Positions 25,807-33,963 of a DNA stretch of 64,000 nucleotides are shown here, piece by piece. The position numbers and the translations under genes are program-made. The notes beneath the pieces are model-generated. The model did no database searches. It was not told the origin of the DNA and saw nothing but the letters and a program-made list of their open reading frames with translations. The stretch comes from JACKBK01 sp963707275 (lineage in GTDB: Bacteria > Chloroflexota > Anaerolineae > JAAEKA01), in the NCBI GenBank assembly GCA_963707275.1, contig CAVPPH010000012.1:54466-118465 (forward strand), in the 5' to 3' direction. How positions within the stretch are numbered: the stretch's first letter is position 1; the number at the start of each line of letters is the position of its first letter.

Positions 25807-27048
25807 ATGCCCCACCAACTTAGCGAGCCAGTAGATATCCCACGCCTTCAGGAAGTCCTTGACACGCTTCAGGCCGACATCGATGCGCGGTCGCTGGCAA
25901 CGGCAGCGCTGGCGCGCGAGAACGCTGCACTGTATGGCGAACTGCGACGGCGGCTGGCCGAGAGCGAGAGCTTCAACCGGGTACTGGTAAGCTTGCTCCA
26001 GAAGACGGTTCTCGACCAGGTGTTGGATATCGTCTGCACCGAAGCCCAGAGCTTCATCGGAGCCACAGGCAGCGCGGTCCTGTTGCTGACCGATCAGGCC
26101 TGGCTCGAGGTCAGGCACCGGTTGGGACAGCCGCTGGCAGCAGTCGATCCTGTGCCGGTGGACGGTTCGTTGGCAGGCCAGGTCGTGCGCCAGGGGCAGC
26201 CGGTGCTGCTCAACGACCCGGCCCAATTCGTGCGCGCCCAGGTTTATCAATGGCCGACGGATCTTAACGCACTGCTTGCCGTGCCCTTGCATGCCAACGG
26301 TGGAGTCATCGGCGTGCTGGACGTCGTGAACAAGGCCGGTGGCTTCACCGAGGCGGACGTGCCTGTGATGACCGTCTTCGCTAACCAGGCGGCCATGGCC
26401 ATCGAACACGCCCGGCTGCAAGAACAGGCGGAACAACTGGCGATATTGGGGGAACGGCAACGGTTGGCCCGTGAACTGCACGATTCGGTTACACAATCGT
26501 TGTACAGCGTGACCCTTTATGCCAACGCGGCGGCCCTGGCGCTAGCGAACGGCAAACTGGATGTCACGGCAGACTACCTGCGCGAACTACAGGAGACCGC
26601 GCAGGAAGGAATGCGCGACATGCGGCTACTCATTTTCCAGTTGCATCCGCCGGTGCTGGAGACCGAAGGGCTAGTGGCAGCACTACAGGCACGCCTGGCA
26701 GCGGTCGAAGGCCGCGCCGGTCTGCAAACCGAGTTCCGAGTTGAAGAGGAGCGCCGGCTGCCGATCGCGATCGAAAGCGAGCTGTACTGGATCGCGCAGG
26801 AGGCGCTCAACAACGTGCGCAAACATGCTGCGGCCCAGCATGTCAGCGTACATCTGCACTTCACTGCTGCGGCTATCACCCTCGACGTGCTGGATGACGG
26901 TGTCGGGTTCGATCAGCCAACCGTGCCGGCTGAAGGGTGGGGCGGCTTGCGCACCATCGCCGAACGCGCCGCGCGCGTCGGCGGCAACCTGACATACGCA
27001 AGCACGCCGGGCGAGGGCACGCGAGTGACGATTGAGGTGGCGCTGTGA
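25807..27048 (+). CDS. GAF-domain sensor histidine kinase (NarX/HisKA_3 type)
   Basis: The 413-residue cytosolic kinase has an N-terminal coiled-coil-like segment (LQADIDARSLATAALARENA), a GAF domain (about residues 60-200, ending FANQAAMAIEHARLQ), a HisKA_3 dimerisation domain with phosphoacceptor histidine in ARELHDSVTQSLYSVT, and a HATPase domain (IAQEALNNVRKHA, DDGVGFDQ, GGLRTIAERA). No transmembrane segment is present, so it senses an intracellular ligand, perhaps redox or cyclic nucleotide. Its stop overlaps the GTG start of the response regulator gene, forming a coupled two-component pair. Start ATG 25807 lies directly after the promoter. Confidence 0.92.
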   Translation: MPHQLSEPVDIPRLQEVLDTLQADIDARSLATAALARENAALYGELRRRLAESESFNRVLVSLLQKTVLDQVLDIVCTEAQSFIGATGSAVLLLTDQAWLEVRHRLGQPLAAVDPVPVDGSLAGQVVRQGQPVLLNDPAQFVRAQVYQWPTDLNALLAVPLHANGGVIGVLDVVNKAGGFTEADVPVMTVFANQAAMAIEHARLQEQAEQLAILGERQRLARELHDSVTQSLYSVTLYANAAALALANGKLDVTADYLRELQETAQEGMRDMRLLIFQLHPPVLETEGLVAALQARLAAVEGRAGLQTEFRVEEERRLPIAIESELYWIAQEALNNVRKHAAAQHVSVHLHFTAAAITLDVLDDGVGFDQPTVPAEGWGGLRTIAERAARVGGNLTYASTPGEGTRVTIEVAL

Positions 27049-27740
27049 CAGAGGAAACAATTCGCGAGGCAGGATCAGGCATCCGGGTACTGATCGTCGA
27101 CGATCATGCCATCGTGCGCAAGGGCATTCGCGCCCTGCTCTCGGAAGCAGGTGGCTTCGAGGTGGTAGGGGAAGCAGACAACGGGCAGGCGGCTGTGCTG
27201 CGCGCCGAGGAGACGCTGCCCGACGTCATCCTGATGGATCTGCTGATGCCGGGCGTGGATGGGATCGAGGCGACGCGCCAAATCAGCGAGCGGCGCCCGC
27301 AGGCGCGCATCCTCGTGTTGACCAGCTTCGCCGCCGACAACAAGGTGTTTCCCGCGATCAAAGCGGGGGCGCTGGGCTATCTGCTCAAGGATTCCTCGCC
27401 TGATGACCTGGTGCGGGCCATCCGCCAGGTACATCGCGGCGAGCCGTCGCTCCATCCCGTCATTGCCCGCAAGCTGTTGCAGGAGATCGCGCGCCCGGCC
27501 GAACGGGAGCCCGCTCCCGAGGCGCTGACCGCACGCGAGATGGAGGTGCTGCGACTGATTGCCGAAGGGCTGAGCAACCAGGATATCGCCGACCGGATCA
27601 TGGTCAGCGAGTCGACAGTGCGCGCCCACGTCAGCCGTATCCTCGGCAAGCTGCATCTGGCCAGCCGCACCCAGGCTGCGCTCTACGCGGTGCGGGAAGG
27701 GCTGACCGACCCCGACGAGGCCAGTGCGCAGGAAGAATAG
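27045..27740 (+). CDS. NarL/FixJ-family response regulator
   Basis: The receiver domain shows the acidic pair VDDH, phosphoacceptor aspartate in VILMDLLMPG, and the YLLKD lysine; the C-terminal LuxR-type helix-turn-helix runs from LTAREMEVLRLIAEGLSNQDIA to VRAHVSRILGKL. The GTG start overlaps the kinase stop (GTGA). It is the cognate regulator of the GAF kinase. The transcript ends at the hairpin at 27787. Targets are unknown; the stress cluster that follows is a candidate by position only. Confidence 0.94.
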   Translation: MTEETIREAGSGIRVLIVDDHAIVRKGIRALLSEAGGFEVVGEADNGQAAVLRAEETLPDVILMDLLMPGVDGIEATRQISERRPQARILVLTSFAADNKVFPAIKAGALGYLLKDSSPDDLVRAIRQVHRGEPSLHPVIARKLLQEIARPAEREPAPEALTAREMEVLRLIAEGLSNQDIADRIMVSESTVRAHVSRILGKLHLASRTQAALYAVREGLTDPDEASAQEE

Positions 27741-27762
27741 CCAGAGACGCGCGCATCACCAT

Positions 27763-27866
27763 CAAAAGTCGTACACCAGAAGTATCAAAGGCTGCCCCTG
27801 CGGGCGGCCTTTTTGCTGCTGAAATCCTGGCGTTTGCGCAGACGACAGCGCCGCTCCCTTATGCTA
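27763..27866 (+). repeat. Upstream promoter module, copy A (stress cluster 1)
   Basis: Starting with CAAAAGTCGTAC (27763) and ending with TATGCT (27860-27865), this stretch aligns with 47677-47770 and 50314-50406: all share an AAAAGTCG start, a TTTTGC block, CCTGGCG-TTGCGC, GA-GACAG and CT-TATGCTA. Here the distance between TTGCGC (27834) and TATGCT is 20 bases, five shorter than in copies B and C. It precedes the GlsB/LEA/YtxH/CarD genes. Confidence 0.6.
27787..27814 (+). terminator. Intrinsic terminator of the kinase/regulator operon
   Basis: AAGGCTGCCC and GGGCGGCCTT pair around CTGC, followed by TTTT. This terminator is embedded in the upstream module shared with 47677 and 50314. Confidence 0.8.
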
Positions 27867-27944
27867 TCCTAAGATAGGAAGAAAGAACGACCTTCCATCA
27901 CATCGGCCCAAACAGCCGTCTCTCGGAAATAGAAAGGCAACAAC

Positions 27945-28214
27945 ATGGGTATTCTTTCCTGGATTATCGTCGGGTTGATCGCTGGCTTCCTTGCCGGCCA
28001 AGTGATGCGCGGTGGAGGCTTCGGCCTCATCGGTGACATCGTCGTTGGCATTGTGGGCGCATTGATCGGCGGTTTCCTGGCCGGAGCGTTGCTGAACAAC
28101 CCCAATGCCGTCAACGGCATCAACCTCAGCAGCATCCTCGTGGCCTTCATCGGCGCAGTGATCTTACTGGGAATCCTGCGGCTGTTTTCCGGCCGCAGGC
28201 GTTCGTTGGCATGA
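27945..28214 (+). CDS. GlsB/YeaQ/YmgE-family stress membrane protein
   Basis: The 89-residue protein has three hydrophobic, glycine-rich segments (MGILSWIIVGLIAGFLAGQV, GDIVVGIVGALIGGFLAG, ILVAFIGAVILLGILRLF) and a basic tail, the pattern of the transglycosylase-associated/YeaQ family induced by general stress. It lies at the cytoplasmic membrane. It is the first gene after promoter module A and is followed by the LEA-like, YtxH-like and CarD genes. The exact function of the family is unknown. Confidence 0.88.
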   Translation: MGILSWIIVGLIAGFLAGQVMRGGGFGLIGDIVVGIVGALIGGFLAGALLNNPNAVNGINLSSILVAFIGAVILLGILRLFSGRRRSLA

Positions 28215-28266
28215 ACCATTGGTTCTGCATTCCGTAATTCGCGATTTCACCTTACTGGAGGTAGAT

Positions 28267-28464
28267 ATGTCAGATACTACACAGACCGTCAAGGACGCCT
28301 ATCACGACGTGAAGAACGACGTCAAGGATGCCTATCACGACGTAAAGAACGACGTCAAGGACGCCGCGCACGATGCCAAGAACGAGGCCAAGGACGCGGC
28401 GCACGACGCCAAGAACGAGGCCAAGGACGCTGCTCAAGACGCCAAAGTGGAATCGGCCAAGTAG
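28267..28464 (+). CDS. LEA-like protein made of five 11-residue repeats
   Basis: The 65-residue protein is almost entirely a tandem array of an 11-residue unit: KDAYHDVKNDV twice, KDAAHDAKNEA twice, and KDAAQDAKVES once, after a short MSDTTQTV lead. This periodicity and the Lys/Asp/Ala composition are those of group 3 LEA proteins, which are disordered in water and become amphipathic helices on drying, protecting membranes or enzymes. The DNA shows matching 33-base repeats, so copy number may vary. ATG 28267 has TGGAGGT upstream. Confidence 0.75.
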   Translation: MSDTTQTVKDAYHDVKNDVKDAYHDVKNDVKDAAHDAKNEAKDAAHDAKNEAKDAAQDAKVESAK

Positions 28465-28470
28465 TAGCCT

Positions 28471-28542
28471 GGACCCGGCATGCTGTCCGACGAGACGGTG
28501 GCGCCCAGCGCTTAACCGTTTCGTCGGCGCAATACCGGGTCC
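28471..28542. other. Large two-part hairpin between the LEA-like and YtxH-like genes
   Basis: GGACCCGG (28471-28478) pairs with CCGGGTCC (28535-28542) and, inside it, CCGACGAGACGGT (28487-28499) pairs with ACCGTTTCGTCGG (28515-28527) with one mismatch. There is no T run, so it may be a processing or stability element rather than a terminator. Confidence 0.6.
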
Positions 28543-28616
28543 AAGCTGTGTTGCTACGAATAGAAAGAATAGGATCTTCAAGATCCCCGATGACCTGAGA
28601 CAAGGAGGCTGAACCA

Positions 28617-28781
28617 TGTTCAAACGCAAGCAAAACAATGAACTCGTGACCGACGTCCGAGAGACGAGAGGATCGCAGGCTGGCCTGGTGGCGGTCCTGC
28701 TGGCCGAATTGCTGATAGGCAGCCTGGCGGGCGCCGTAGCCATGCTCCTTCTCGCGCCGAAATCAGGTAAGAGGACATAGG
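28617..28781 (+). CDS. Small YtxH-like membrane protein, short form
   Basis: A 54-residue protein with a charged start (MFKRKQNNELVTDVRETRG), one membrane helix and the YtxH hallmark end AVAMLLLAPKSGKRT. It matches the N-terminal half of the 112-residue YtxH protein at 50467-50805 and stops exactly where that protein continues with its helical tail, so it is either a natural minimal form or a truncated copy. The ribosome site AAGGAGG eight bases before ATG 28617 is excellent. YtxH proteins are general-stress membrane proteins. Confidence 0.7.
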
Positions 28782-28835
28782 CGAAGATCTGGCTGTGCAG
28801 CCAGATACTGCGCCAGCAGGCGGCACGCATGAGTT

Positions 28836-29390
28836 ATGGACAATTCTGATTCGAAAAAGACAGACACGATGCTGAGCGTAAACGATCTGATCTTTCATCC
28901 GCGCAATGGGTTTGGCACCATTCGCGGCTTGACGCGTCGCGATCCGTACCTACGAAGCCAGGGTGGTGCGGCCAGCGAGCGTGTGTCTGGCCAGGCACAG
29001 GAATACTACGACATTCAGCTTATGGATGGAGGAACGATACTGGTGCCGGTGAACAAGGCAGGCCGCGTCGGCCTGCGCCTGCTCAGCAATGGGGTTGACG
29101 CAGTTACGAGTTGTCTGCAATCGCCGGCTCAGAGCTTGCCCGATGATTCCCGACAACGGGCGGCTGAGTTGTGGGCGCGCAGTCAGATTGGCGAACCGAC
29201 AGCGTTGGCTGCTTCGGTTCGCGATCTGGTGACGCAGAGTCGCGGTCGAACGCTTTCGGCCAGCGAGAAAGAGTGGCTCAACAAGTCCTGTGAGCGCCTC
29301 AGTATCGAAGCTTCCCTGGTCGATCGCATTCCCAGGTTCCAGGCGCAGACTGCCATCTGGTCAGTTGTGAACCAATTGAGCGCCGCGTGA
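28836..29390 (+). CDS. CarD-like transcriptional regulator
   Basis: The 184-residue protein begins (after ~12 residues) with the CarD/TRCF RNA-polymerase-interacting Tudor-like domain: LSVNDLIFHPRNGFGTI, YYDIQLMDGGTILVPVNKAG, GLRLLS; the C-terminal ~110 residues form the helical part (RAAELWARSQIG, VRDLVTQSRGRTLSASEKEWL). CarD proteins bind RNA polymerase beta and stabilise open complexes, commonly under stress. The insertion RRDPYLRSQGGAASERVSGQ between the strands is unusual and is repeated in the CarD remnant at 47771-47890. ATG 28836 is used; an inner ATG at 28869 would also give a full domain. Confidence 0.85.
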   Translation: MDNSDSKKTDTMLSVNDLIFHPRNGFGTIRGLTRRDPYLRSQGGAASERVSGQAQEYYDIQLMDGGTILVPVNKAGRVGLRLLSNGVDAVTSCLQSPAQSLPDDSRQRAAELWARSQIGEPTALAASVRDLVTQSRGRTLSASEKEWLNKSCERLSIEASLVDRIPRFQAQTAIWSVVNQLSAA

Positions 29391-29487
29391 CCTCTGAGAA
29401 CATCCGCACTATGCACTCGGATGCACGGCGCGAGCGCAACGGCGAATGTGTTCGTGGTTTGACGGACCCTGTCTGGTTGAGTTGAGC

Positions 29488-30762
29488 ATGAAACCCGATC
29501 CACTTGGACAACCGCATGAATGGCCATTTCGGCGCGTGATGTGGGCGACTCTCGTCCTCATCTTTGTCGCGTTCAGCTTCTGGCTGCTCTATCGTTTCAT
29601 CCACGTCGTTTTCATCCTGTTTATCGCCATTGTGATTGGCACAGTGATCCGGCCTGCCGTCTCCTGGCTACATCAACGCAGGCTGCCGCGAATGGCAGCG
29701 GTCATTCTCGTCTGCCTTCTGTTGTTGGCTTTGCTTACCGGCTTCGTACTCTTGCTGTTCCCGTTGATTGTTGAGCAAAGTACAACGATTGCTGCCGCAG
29801 CGCCAAGCTACTATCAAAGCCTCCGGGAGTGGCTGGTAAACACTTCCAATCCAGTGACGGCGCGTTTGAGCGAGTTTCTGCCCGCAACCCTGCCCAACCG
29901 GCAGCCGGCACAGCAATCAGGAGAGCAGATGCTGGCATCTGCCGGGCAGGCGTTGGGGGTCGTAACGTCGGGGGCTTCGATCTTTTTTGTATTGATCGCT
30001 ACCCTGCTGCTGGCCTTGCATTGGACGCTCGATGGGCCGCGCACTATCCAGTCGTTGTTGCTGTTGATTCCCATGGACCGGCGCGAGAGCATCGGCGACT
30101 TGATTGCGGCGATGGAAAGCAAGGTTGGCTTCTACATTATCGGACAAGGCGTACTATGTCTGTTTGTCGGCGCCATGGCGCTTGTTGCCTATCTGCTGAT
30201 CGGCTTACCAAACGCCTTGGTGCTGGGTTTGCTGGCGGGCGTGCTGGAAGCCGTACCAATGATTGGCCCGCTGCTGGGCGCCATTCCTGCAGCGTTGGTT
30301 GCGCTATCCATTGCGCCGTCCAAGCTGCTCTGGGTGGTGGTCGCTACACTGGTGATTCAGCAGGTGGAAAACGCGGTGCTGGTGCCGCGCGTCATGCGCA
30401 AGGCAGTGGGAGTCAATCCGTTCGTCTCGCTGCTGGCGATTTTTGCCTTCAGCTCCTTCTTTGGAATTGCCGGCGCGCTGATGGCGATTCCAATGGCCGC
30501 TATCATTCAGCTCTTGTTCGAACGCTTCCTTTTCCATCCGGCCGCGCTGGAGTCCGAGGTCTCGACCGGGCGCGACTACGCCAGCCGGCTGCGTTATGAA
30601 GCACAGGACCTGGCGCAAGATCTGCGCAAACAAACGCGACTCAATAAAGCGGGCTCGCCCCTGAACGTCAAGGAGATTGATCAGGTGATGGATGAAATTG
30701 AGGCCATCACCACCGACCTCGATGCGCTGCTGGCCCAGATCCGACCGGCAGGTGCTGCATGA
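29488..30762 (+). CDS. AI-2E-family transporter, first of two
   Basis: The 424-residue membrane protein has about eight hydrophobic segments in the AI-2E/PerM arrangement (FIHVVFILFIAIVIGTVIRP near the N-terminus, VLGLLAGVLEAVPMIGPLLG, and the family motif QQVENAVLVPRVM with VGVNPFVSLLAIFAF). It ends in a ~70-residue charged cytosolic tail. Members export small molecules or act as Na+/H+ antiporters; the substrate is unknown. Its stop overlaps the start of the second AI-2E gene (ATGA). It belongs to the stress cluster with CarD upstream. Confidence 0.9.
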   Translation: MKPDPLGQPHEWPFRRVMWATLVLIFVAFSFWLLYRFIHVVFILFIAIVIGTVIRPAVSWLHQRRLPRMAAVILVCLLLLALLTGFVLLLFPLIVEQSTTIAAAAPSYYQSLREWLVNTSNPVTARLSEFLPATLPNRQPAQQSGEQMLASAGQALGVVTSGASIFFVLIATLLLALHWTLDGPRTIQSLLLLIPMDRRESIGDLIAAMESKVGFYIIGQGVLCLFVGAMALVAYLLIGLPNALVLGLLAGVLEAVPMIGPLLGAIPAALVALSIAPSKLLWVVVATLVIQQVENAVLVPRVMRKAVGVNPFVSLLAIFAFSSFFGIAGALMAIPMAAIIQLLFERFLFHPAALESEVSTGRDYASRLRYEAQDLAQDLRKQTRLNKAGSPLNVKEIDQVMDEIEAITTDLDALLAQIRPAGAA

Positions 30763-32033
30763 CCAAACAACTGGTTGGGATCGCTGCAGCGGTAATGACC
30801 ACCTTGCTGGCGCTGGCGATACTTTGGCAATTCCAGATCGTCGTCGTCTACCTGGTGATCTCGTTGGCGGTGGCGGCGGTGCTGCGCCCACTGGTCCGCC
30901 GCCTGGCCGGCCCGCGCATGGTCACGCGCGTGGCCTGGATTCTGCTTTACCTGGCGGTCCTGGCAGGCTTGGGTGTTCTGCTCTTCGCCGCCGGCGAGGC
31001 CGCTATCAATCAGATTCAACAGCTGGCCCAGACACTTTCGGAACGGGATGCGTGGACGCTGCCGCTTTGGCTGGAGGGCAGCTCGTTTCAACGGACGCTG
31101 ATTGGGCGGCTACCGGCGCCCAGCAAGGTCTTCGACGCAGTCACCGGCGACCACGGGCAGCTTGTGCTGCCAGCCCTGCTCGGCTTCACGCAGGGCATGG
31201 GCAGCATTATCAGTGGCCTGCTTGTCATTCTGTTTCTGAGCCTCTATTGGAGCATCAATCAGGTGCATTTTGAACGGCTCTGGCTCTCGTTGTTGCCATC
31301 TGGTCAGCGCCAACAAGCGCGTGATGTCTGGCAGACCGTCGAGACTGACGTCGGCGCCTACGTACACGGCCAGTTCATTCTCAGCCTGACGGTCGGGGTG
31401 CTCTTGGGCCTGGGGTTCTGGCTGCTGGGGTCGTCATACCCGGCGCTCCTGGCGCTGGCCGGCGCGCTGGCAAGCCTGATCCCCGTGGTTGGGCCAGTTC
31501 TGCTGGTCATCACTGTGCTTCTGGTGGGGCTGCTAACCAGTGTGCAGATCAGCCTGGTGACGACAGTCTATACGCTGGTGGTCTTGCTTGCCCTGGCGAT
31601 CTGGGTCAAGCCACGCCTTTTCAACCGCACGTGGAACAATCCGATTCTGACCGTCGTGCTGCTGCTGGCCATGGCAGATGCATTTGGCTTAATCGGCATT
31701 ATCCTGGCGCCGCCCTTATCCGTTGTGTGCCAAATCCTGTGGGACCGTCTGGTCAGCCATCGCTCGGTTGCAGGGCCTGCGACCCAGGTTTCCGACCTCA
31801 AAGAGCGGCAGGCGCGCGTCTGGGACACTGTCAGGGGGATGGATGGACCGCCGCTGGCATTGGTAACCAGCAGCATGGAGCGGCTCAATCAACTGATTGA
31901 GAAAGCTGAACCGATACTGCAAGCCGATCTGGCGGCCGCGACCCGATTAGCGGATATTGCCGAGCTAAAACAACCTACCCAGATAATAGGCGCTGACGAT
32001 CGGCTGCCAACAGCCCCCAACAGCCTGAAGTGA
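30759..32033 (+). CDS. AI-2E-family transporter, second of two
   Basis: A second, diverged 424-residue AI-2E-family protein: WQFQIVVVYLVISLAVAAVL, LLPSGQRQQARDVWQTVETDVGAYVHGQ (family cytosolic helix), ALAGALASLIPVVGPVLL and LFNRTWNNPILTVVLLLAMAD. The C-terminal ~100 residues are soluble and helical. The ATG overlaps the upstream stop, so the two proteins are made in equal amounts and may form a heteromer. The BrkB gene follows after seven bases. Confidence 0.9.
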   Translation: MTKQLVGIAAAVMTTLLALAILWQFQIVVVYLVISLAVAAVLRPLVRRLAGPRMVTRVAWILLYLAVLAGLGVLLFAAGEAAINQIQQLAQTLSERDAWTLPLWLEGSSFQRTLIGRLPAPSKVFDAVTGDHGQLVLPALLGFTQGMGSIISGLLVILFLSLYWSINQVHFERLWLSLLPSGQRQQARDVWQTVETDVGAYVHGQFILSLTVGVLLGLGFWLLGSSYPALLALAGALASLIPVVGPVLLVITVLLVGLLTSVQISLVTTVYTLVVLLALAIWVKPRLFNRTWNNPILTVVLLLAMADAFGLIGIILAPPLSVVCQILWDRLVSHRSVAGPATQVSDLKERQARVWDTVRGMDGPPLALVTSSMERLNQLIEKAEPILQADLAAATRLADIAELKQPTQIIGADDRLPTAPNSLK

Positions 32034-32039
32034 CAGACA

Positions 32040-33072
32040 GTGACCACAGCCAGAATTGCAGGACACGTAGCACAGCTCAAAGAGCGGGGTATCCGCAGCG
32101 CGCACAAGCTCAATGACCACGCACACGGCTGGTTAGGGATGTTGGCAGGGGCAGCCCAGGAAGCTCTGAAGCCCGAAACAGGGATCAGTAGCCGCGGCGA
32201 TAGCCTACTATGCCCTCTTTTCCCTCTTTCCACTCACGCTGCTGAGCATTGCTATCGCCAGCTTCAGCCTTGGCCCGGCGATGGATCAGCAACTTATCGT
32301 ACGACAACTGGAGTTTGTCGCGCCGGCGCTCGACCAGTTGTTGGGTCAAAATATTGACAAAATCATCCGGGCGCGTGGCCCCATGACGGGAATCGCGCTG
32401 GTTGGTCTGGTCTGGGCCGCTTCTTCGGTTTTCTACACGTTGTCGCTGACCCTCAACGAGATGTGGGGCATCAAACGACGACGCGCTGGTTGGAAGCGGC
32501 GCGGTCTGGCAGTGCTGTTTGTCCTGGCCATTGTTGGCCCTGCTCTCTTCCTGGCTTCCTTTGCCGGCAGTACGCTTGCCAACCTCCGCCCCTGGTTGCC
32601 CGACCAGATCACTGCGTTGGCAGGCGGCATCGGTTTGGCGCTGGCGATCTTGCTTGACATTGCTGCCTTCATGGTGCTCTACACGATGCTCCCACATGGA
32701 GCTGCTGGCTGGCGCGAGATTCTACCCGGTGCGATAGCAGCCGGCCTGCTGTGGGAGCTGGCCAAGAAAGCGTATTTGTTCTTTGTCACCGGCTACATTT
32801 CTGTCTCCAACCTGATCTATGGGTCAGTGGCCGCCATACTCGCCTTCCTGCTCTGGGCATATCTGAGCGGCCTCATCTTTCTTTTTGGCGCCTTCCTGAT
32901 CGTCTCTTACTACCGCTTGAACCTGCAACGAGCAGACGAGAAAAGCTTGAGCGAGCAGACTTGCGGCATGGGCATGGCTGACAACATTCCGCAGGCGACG
33001 TTAGGGCGCGAATTGCATTTGCCGCAGTCGATTGAGACCATTGAAGTCGATGATGGGACCTTCAACCATTAG
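32040..33072 (+). CDS. YihY/BrkB-family membrane protein, one frame break
   Basis: The C-terminal frame has the family pattern AIAYYALFSLFPLTLL, LNEMWGIKRRRAGWKRRGLAVL, VLYTMLPHGAAGWREILPGAIAAGLLWELAKKAY and GSVAAILAFLLWAYLSGLIFLFGAFL; the N-terminal frame (from GTG 32040) gives a soluble helix with ALKPETGISS. The frame changes near 32195 (GTAGCCGCGGCG). BrkB proteins have six membrane helices and are thought to be transporters. Co-transcribed with the AI-2E pair. Confidence 0.87.
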
Positions 33073-33132
33073 CACGCGTCTATCAATTAGTTACCGCTTT
33101 GGGTAGTGATGAGCTATAGAAAGAGTGCAACC

Positions 33133-33618
33133 ATGAACGATTTCGAACCCTGGGAGTTTACCTGTAAGACATGCGGCGGCCACAGACTAAACGTCTTTCG
33201 CACATGGACCATGCTGGCTGGGCCTGATAGTGAACGCTGGCAGGAATGGGGACCGCTCGAGGCTAATCATCTCTGGCGCTTTGAATTCAAAAAGAAGCTG
33301 GAGAAAGAAGCAGATAGAGACGAGGCCTTTGAGGGATGGGATTTCGCTGAGTATGTAAAACAAGGTGGCTCTTACTATCGGCCAGAGGATTATGAGGCCG
33401 ATGAGCCGGAGGAAAACCCGGGAAACGACGTGTTCTACGTGCGTTGTGCAAGCTGCGACCGCGAGATCGAATTTGGTTGGTCACAATCCAACCACGGTGG
33501 ACGCATATATCCTGTGGAGTGCTCTGATTTCATTCCCGGGAAAATCTGGCCTGAACCCAGATATTTGGATTCCTGGCACAAACGGGGTTGGCTCAAAACG
33601 AAAGATAGACAGCCCTGA
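33133..33618 (+). CDS. Zinc-ribbon protein of unknown function, copy 1
   Basis: The 161-residue protein has two Cys pairs, CKTCGG near residue 11 and CASCDREIEFGW near residue 105, which could form one zinc ribbon, separated by an acidic, aromatic-rich middle (EEDYEADEPEENPGN-like). Tryptophan and acidic content are high. I do not recognise the family. A nearly identical copy lies at 47927-48403; about three bases differ in the first ~340, against more than a dozen in the last ~130, so conversion or a recent duplication is evident. It is the last gene of stress cluster 1. Confidence 0.7.
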   Translation: MNDFEPWEFTCKTCGGHRLNVFRTWTMLAGPDSERWQEWGPLEANHLWRFEFKKKLEKEADRDEAFEGWDFAEYVKQGGSYYRPEDYEADEPEENPGNDVFYVRCASCDREIEFGWSQSNHGGRIYPVECSDFIPGKIWPEPRYLDSWHKRGWLKTKDRQP

Positions 33619-33689
33619 CCTTTGAAATGAAGTGTGCGCGACCGCTTCCTGGCGTATCCCGCCGCTGCGTCTATCACGCAGCGGTACCC

Positions 33690-33938
33690 ATGACACGGCC
33701 ACCTATGGACCACAAAGAGCAAGTCATACCGGAGCGTTCCGGGATGGCGGTTCCGTTGGAATCCGCCCGAATCCTTTGGCAAAGATACCGCTTCGCGCAT
33801 CAGGACCCCGGCTTCCTCGACCACGTCATCAACAAGAAAGCTGATATTGTGCGCGTTTACCTTCCGCCGGATGCCCACTGCCTGCTGTCGTTTGTTGATC
33901 ACTGCCTGCGGAGCCGTGTAGCTGGCGCGTCATTGTGA
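33690..33938 (+). pseudogene. Phosphoketolase fragment
   Basis: The stretch FAHQDPGFLDHVINKKAD and IVRVYLPPDAHCLLSFVDHC, ending LRSR, is the highly conserved TPP-domain core of xylulose-5-phosphate/fructose-6-phosphate phosphoketolase, a ~790-residue enzyme. Only about 50-80 residues remain, between copy 1 of the zinc-ribbon gene and the HAD gene, with unrelated sequence on both sides. It is a remnant of deletion or a rearrangement scar, not a functional gene. Confidence 0.7.
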
Positions 33939-33963
33939 TCGGCAGCGTTCCTTTCACCACAGG

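Noticed and set aside
28267..28464. CRISPR-like array (regular 33-base repeats)
   Set aside because: Repeats are contiguous without spacers and encode an in-frame 11-residue unit.
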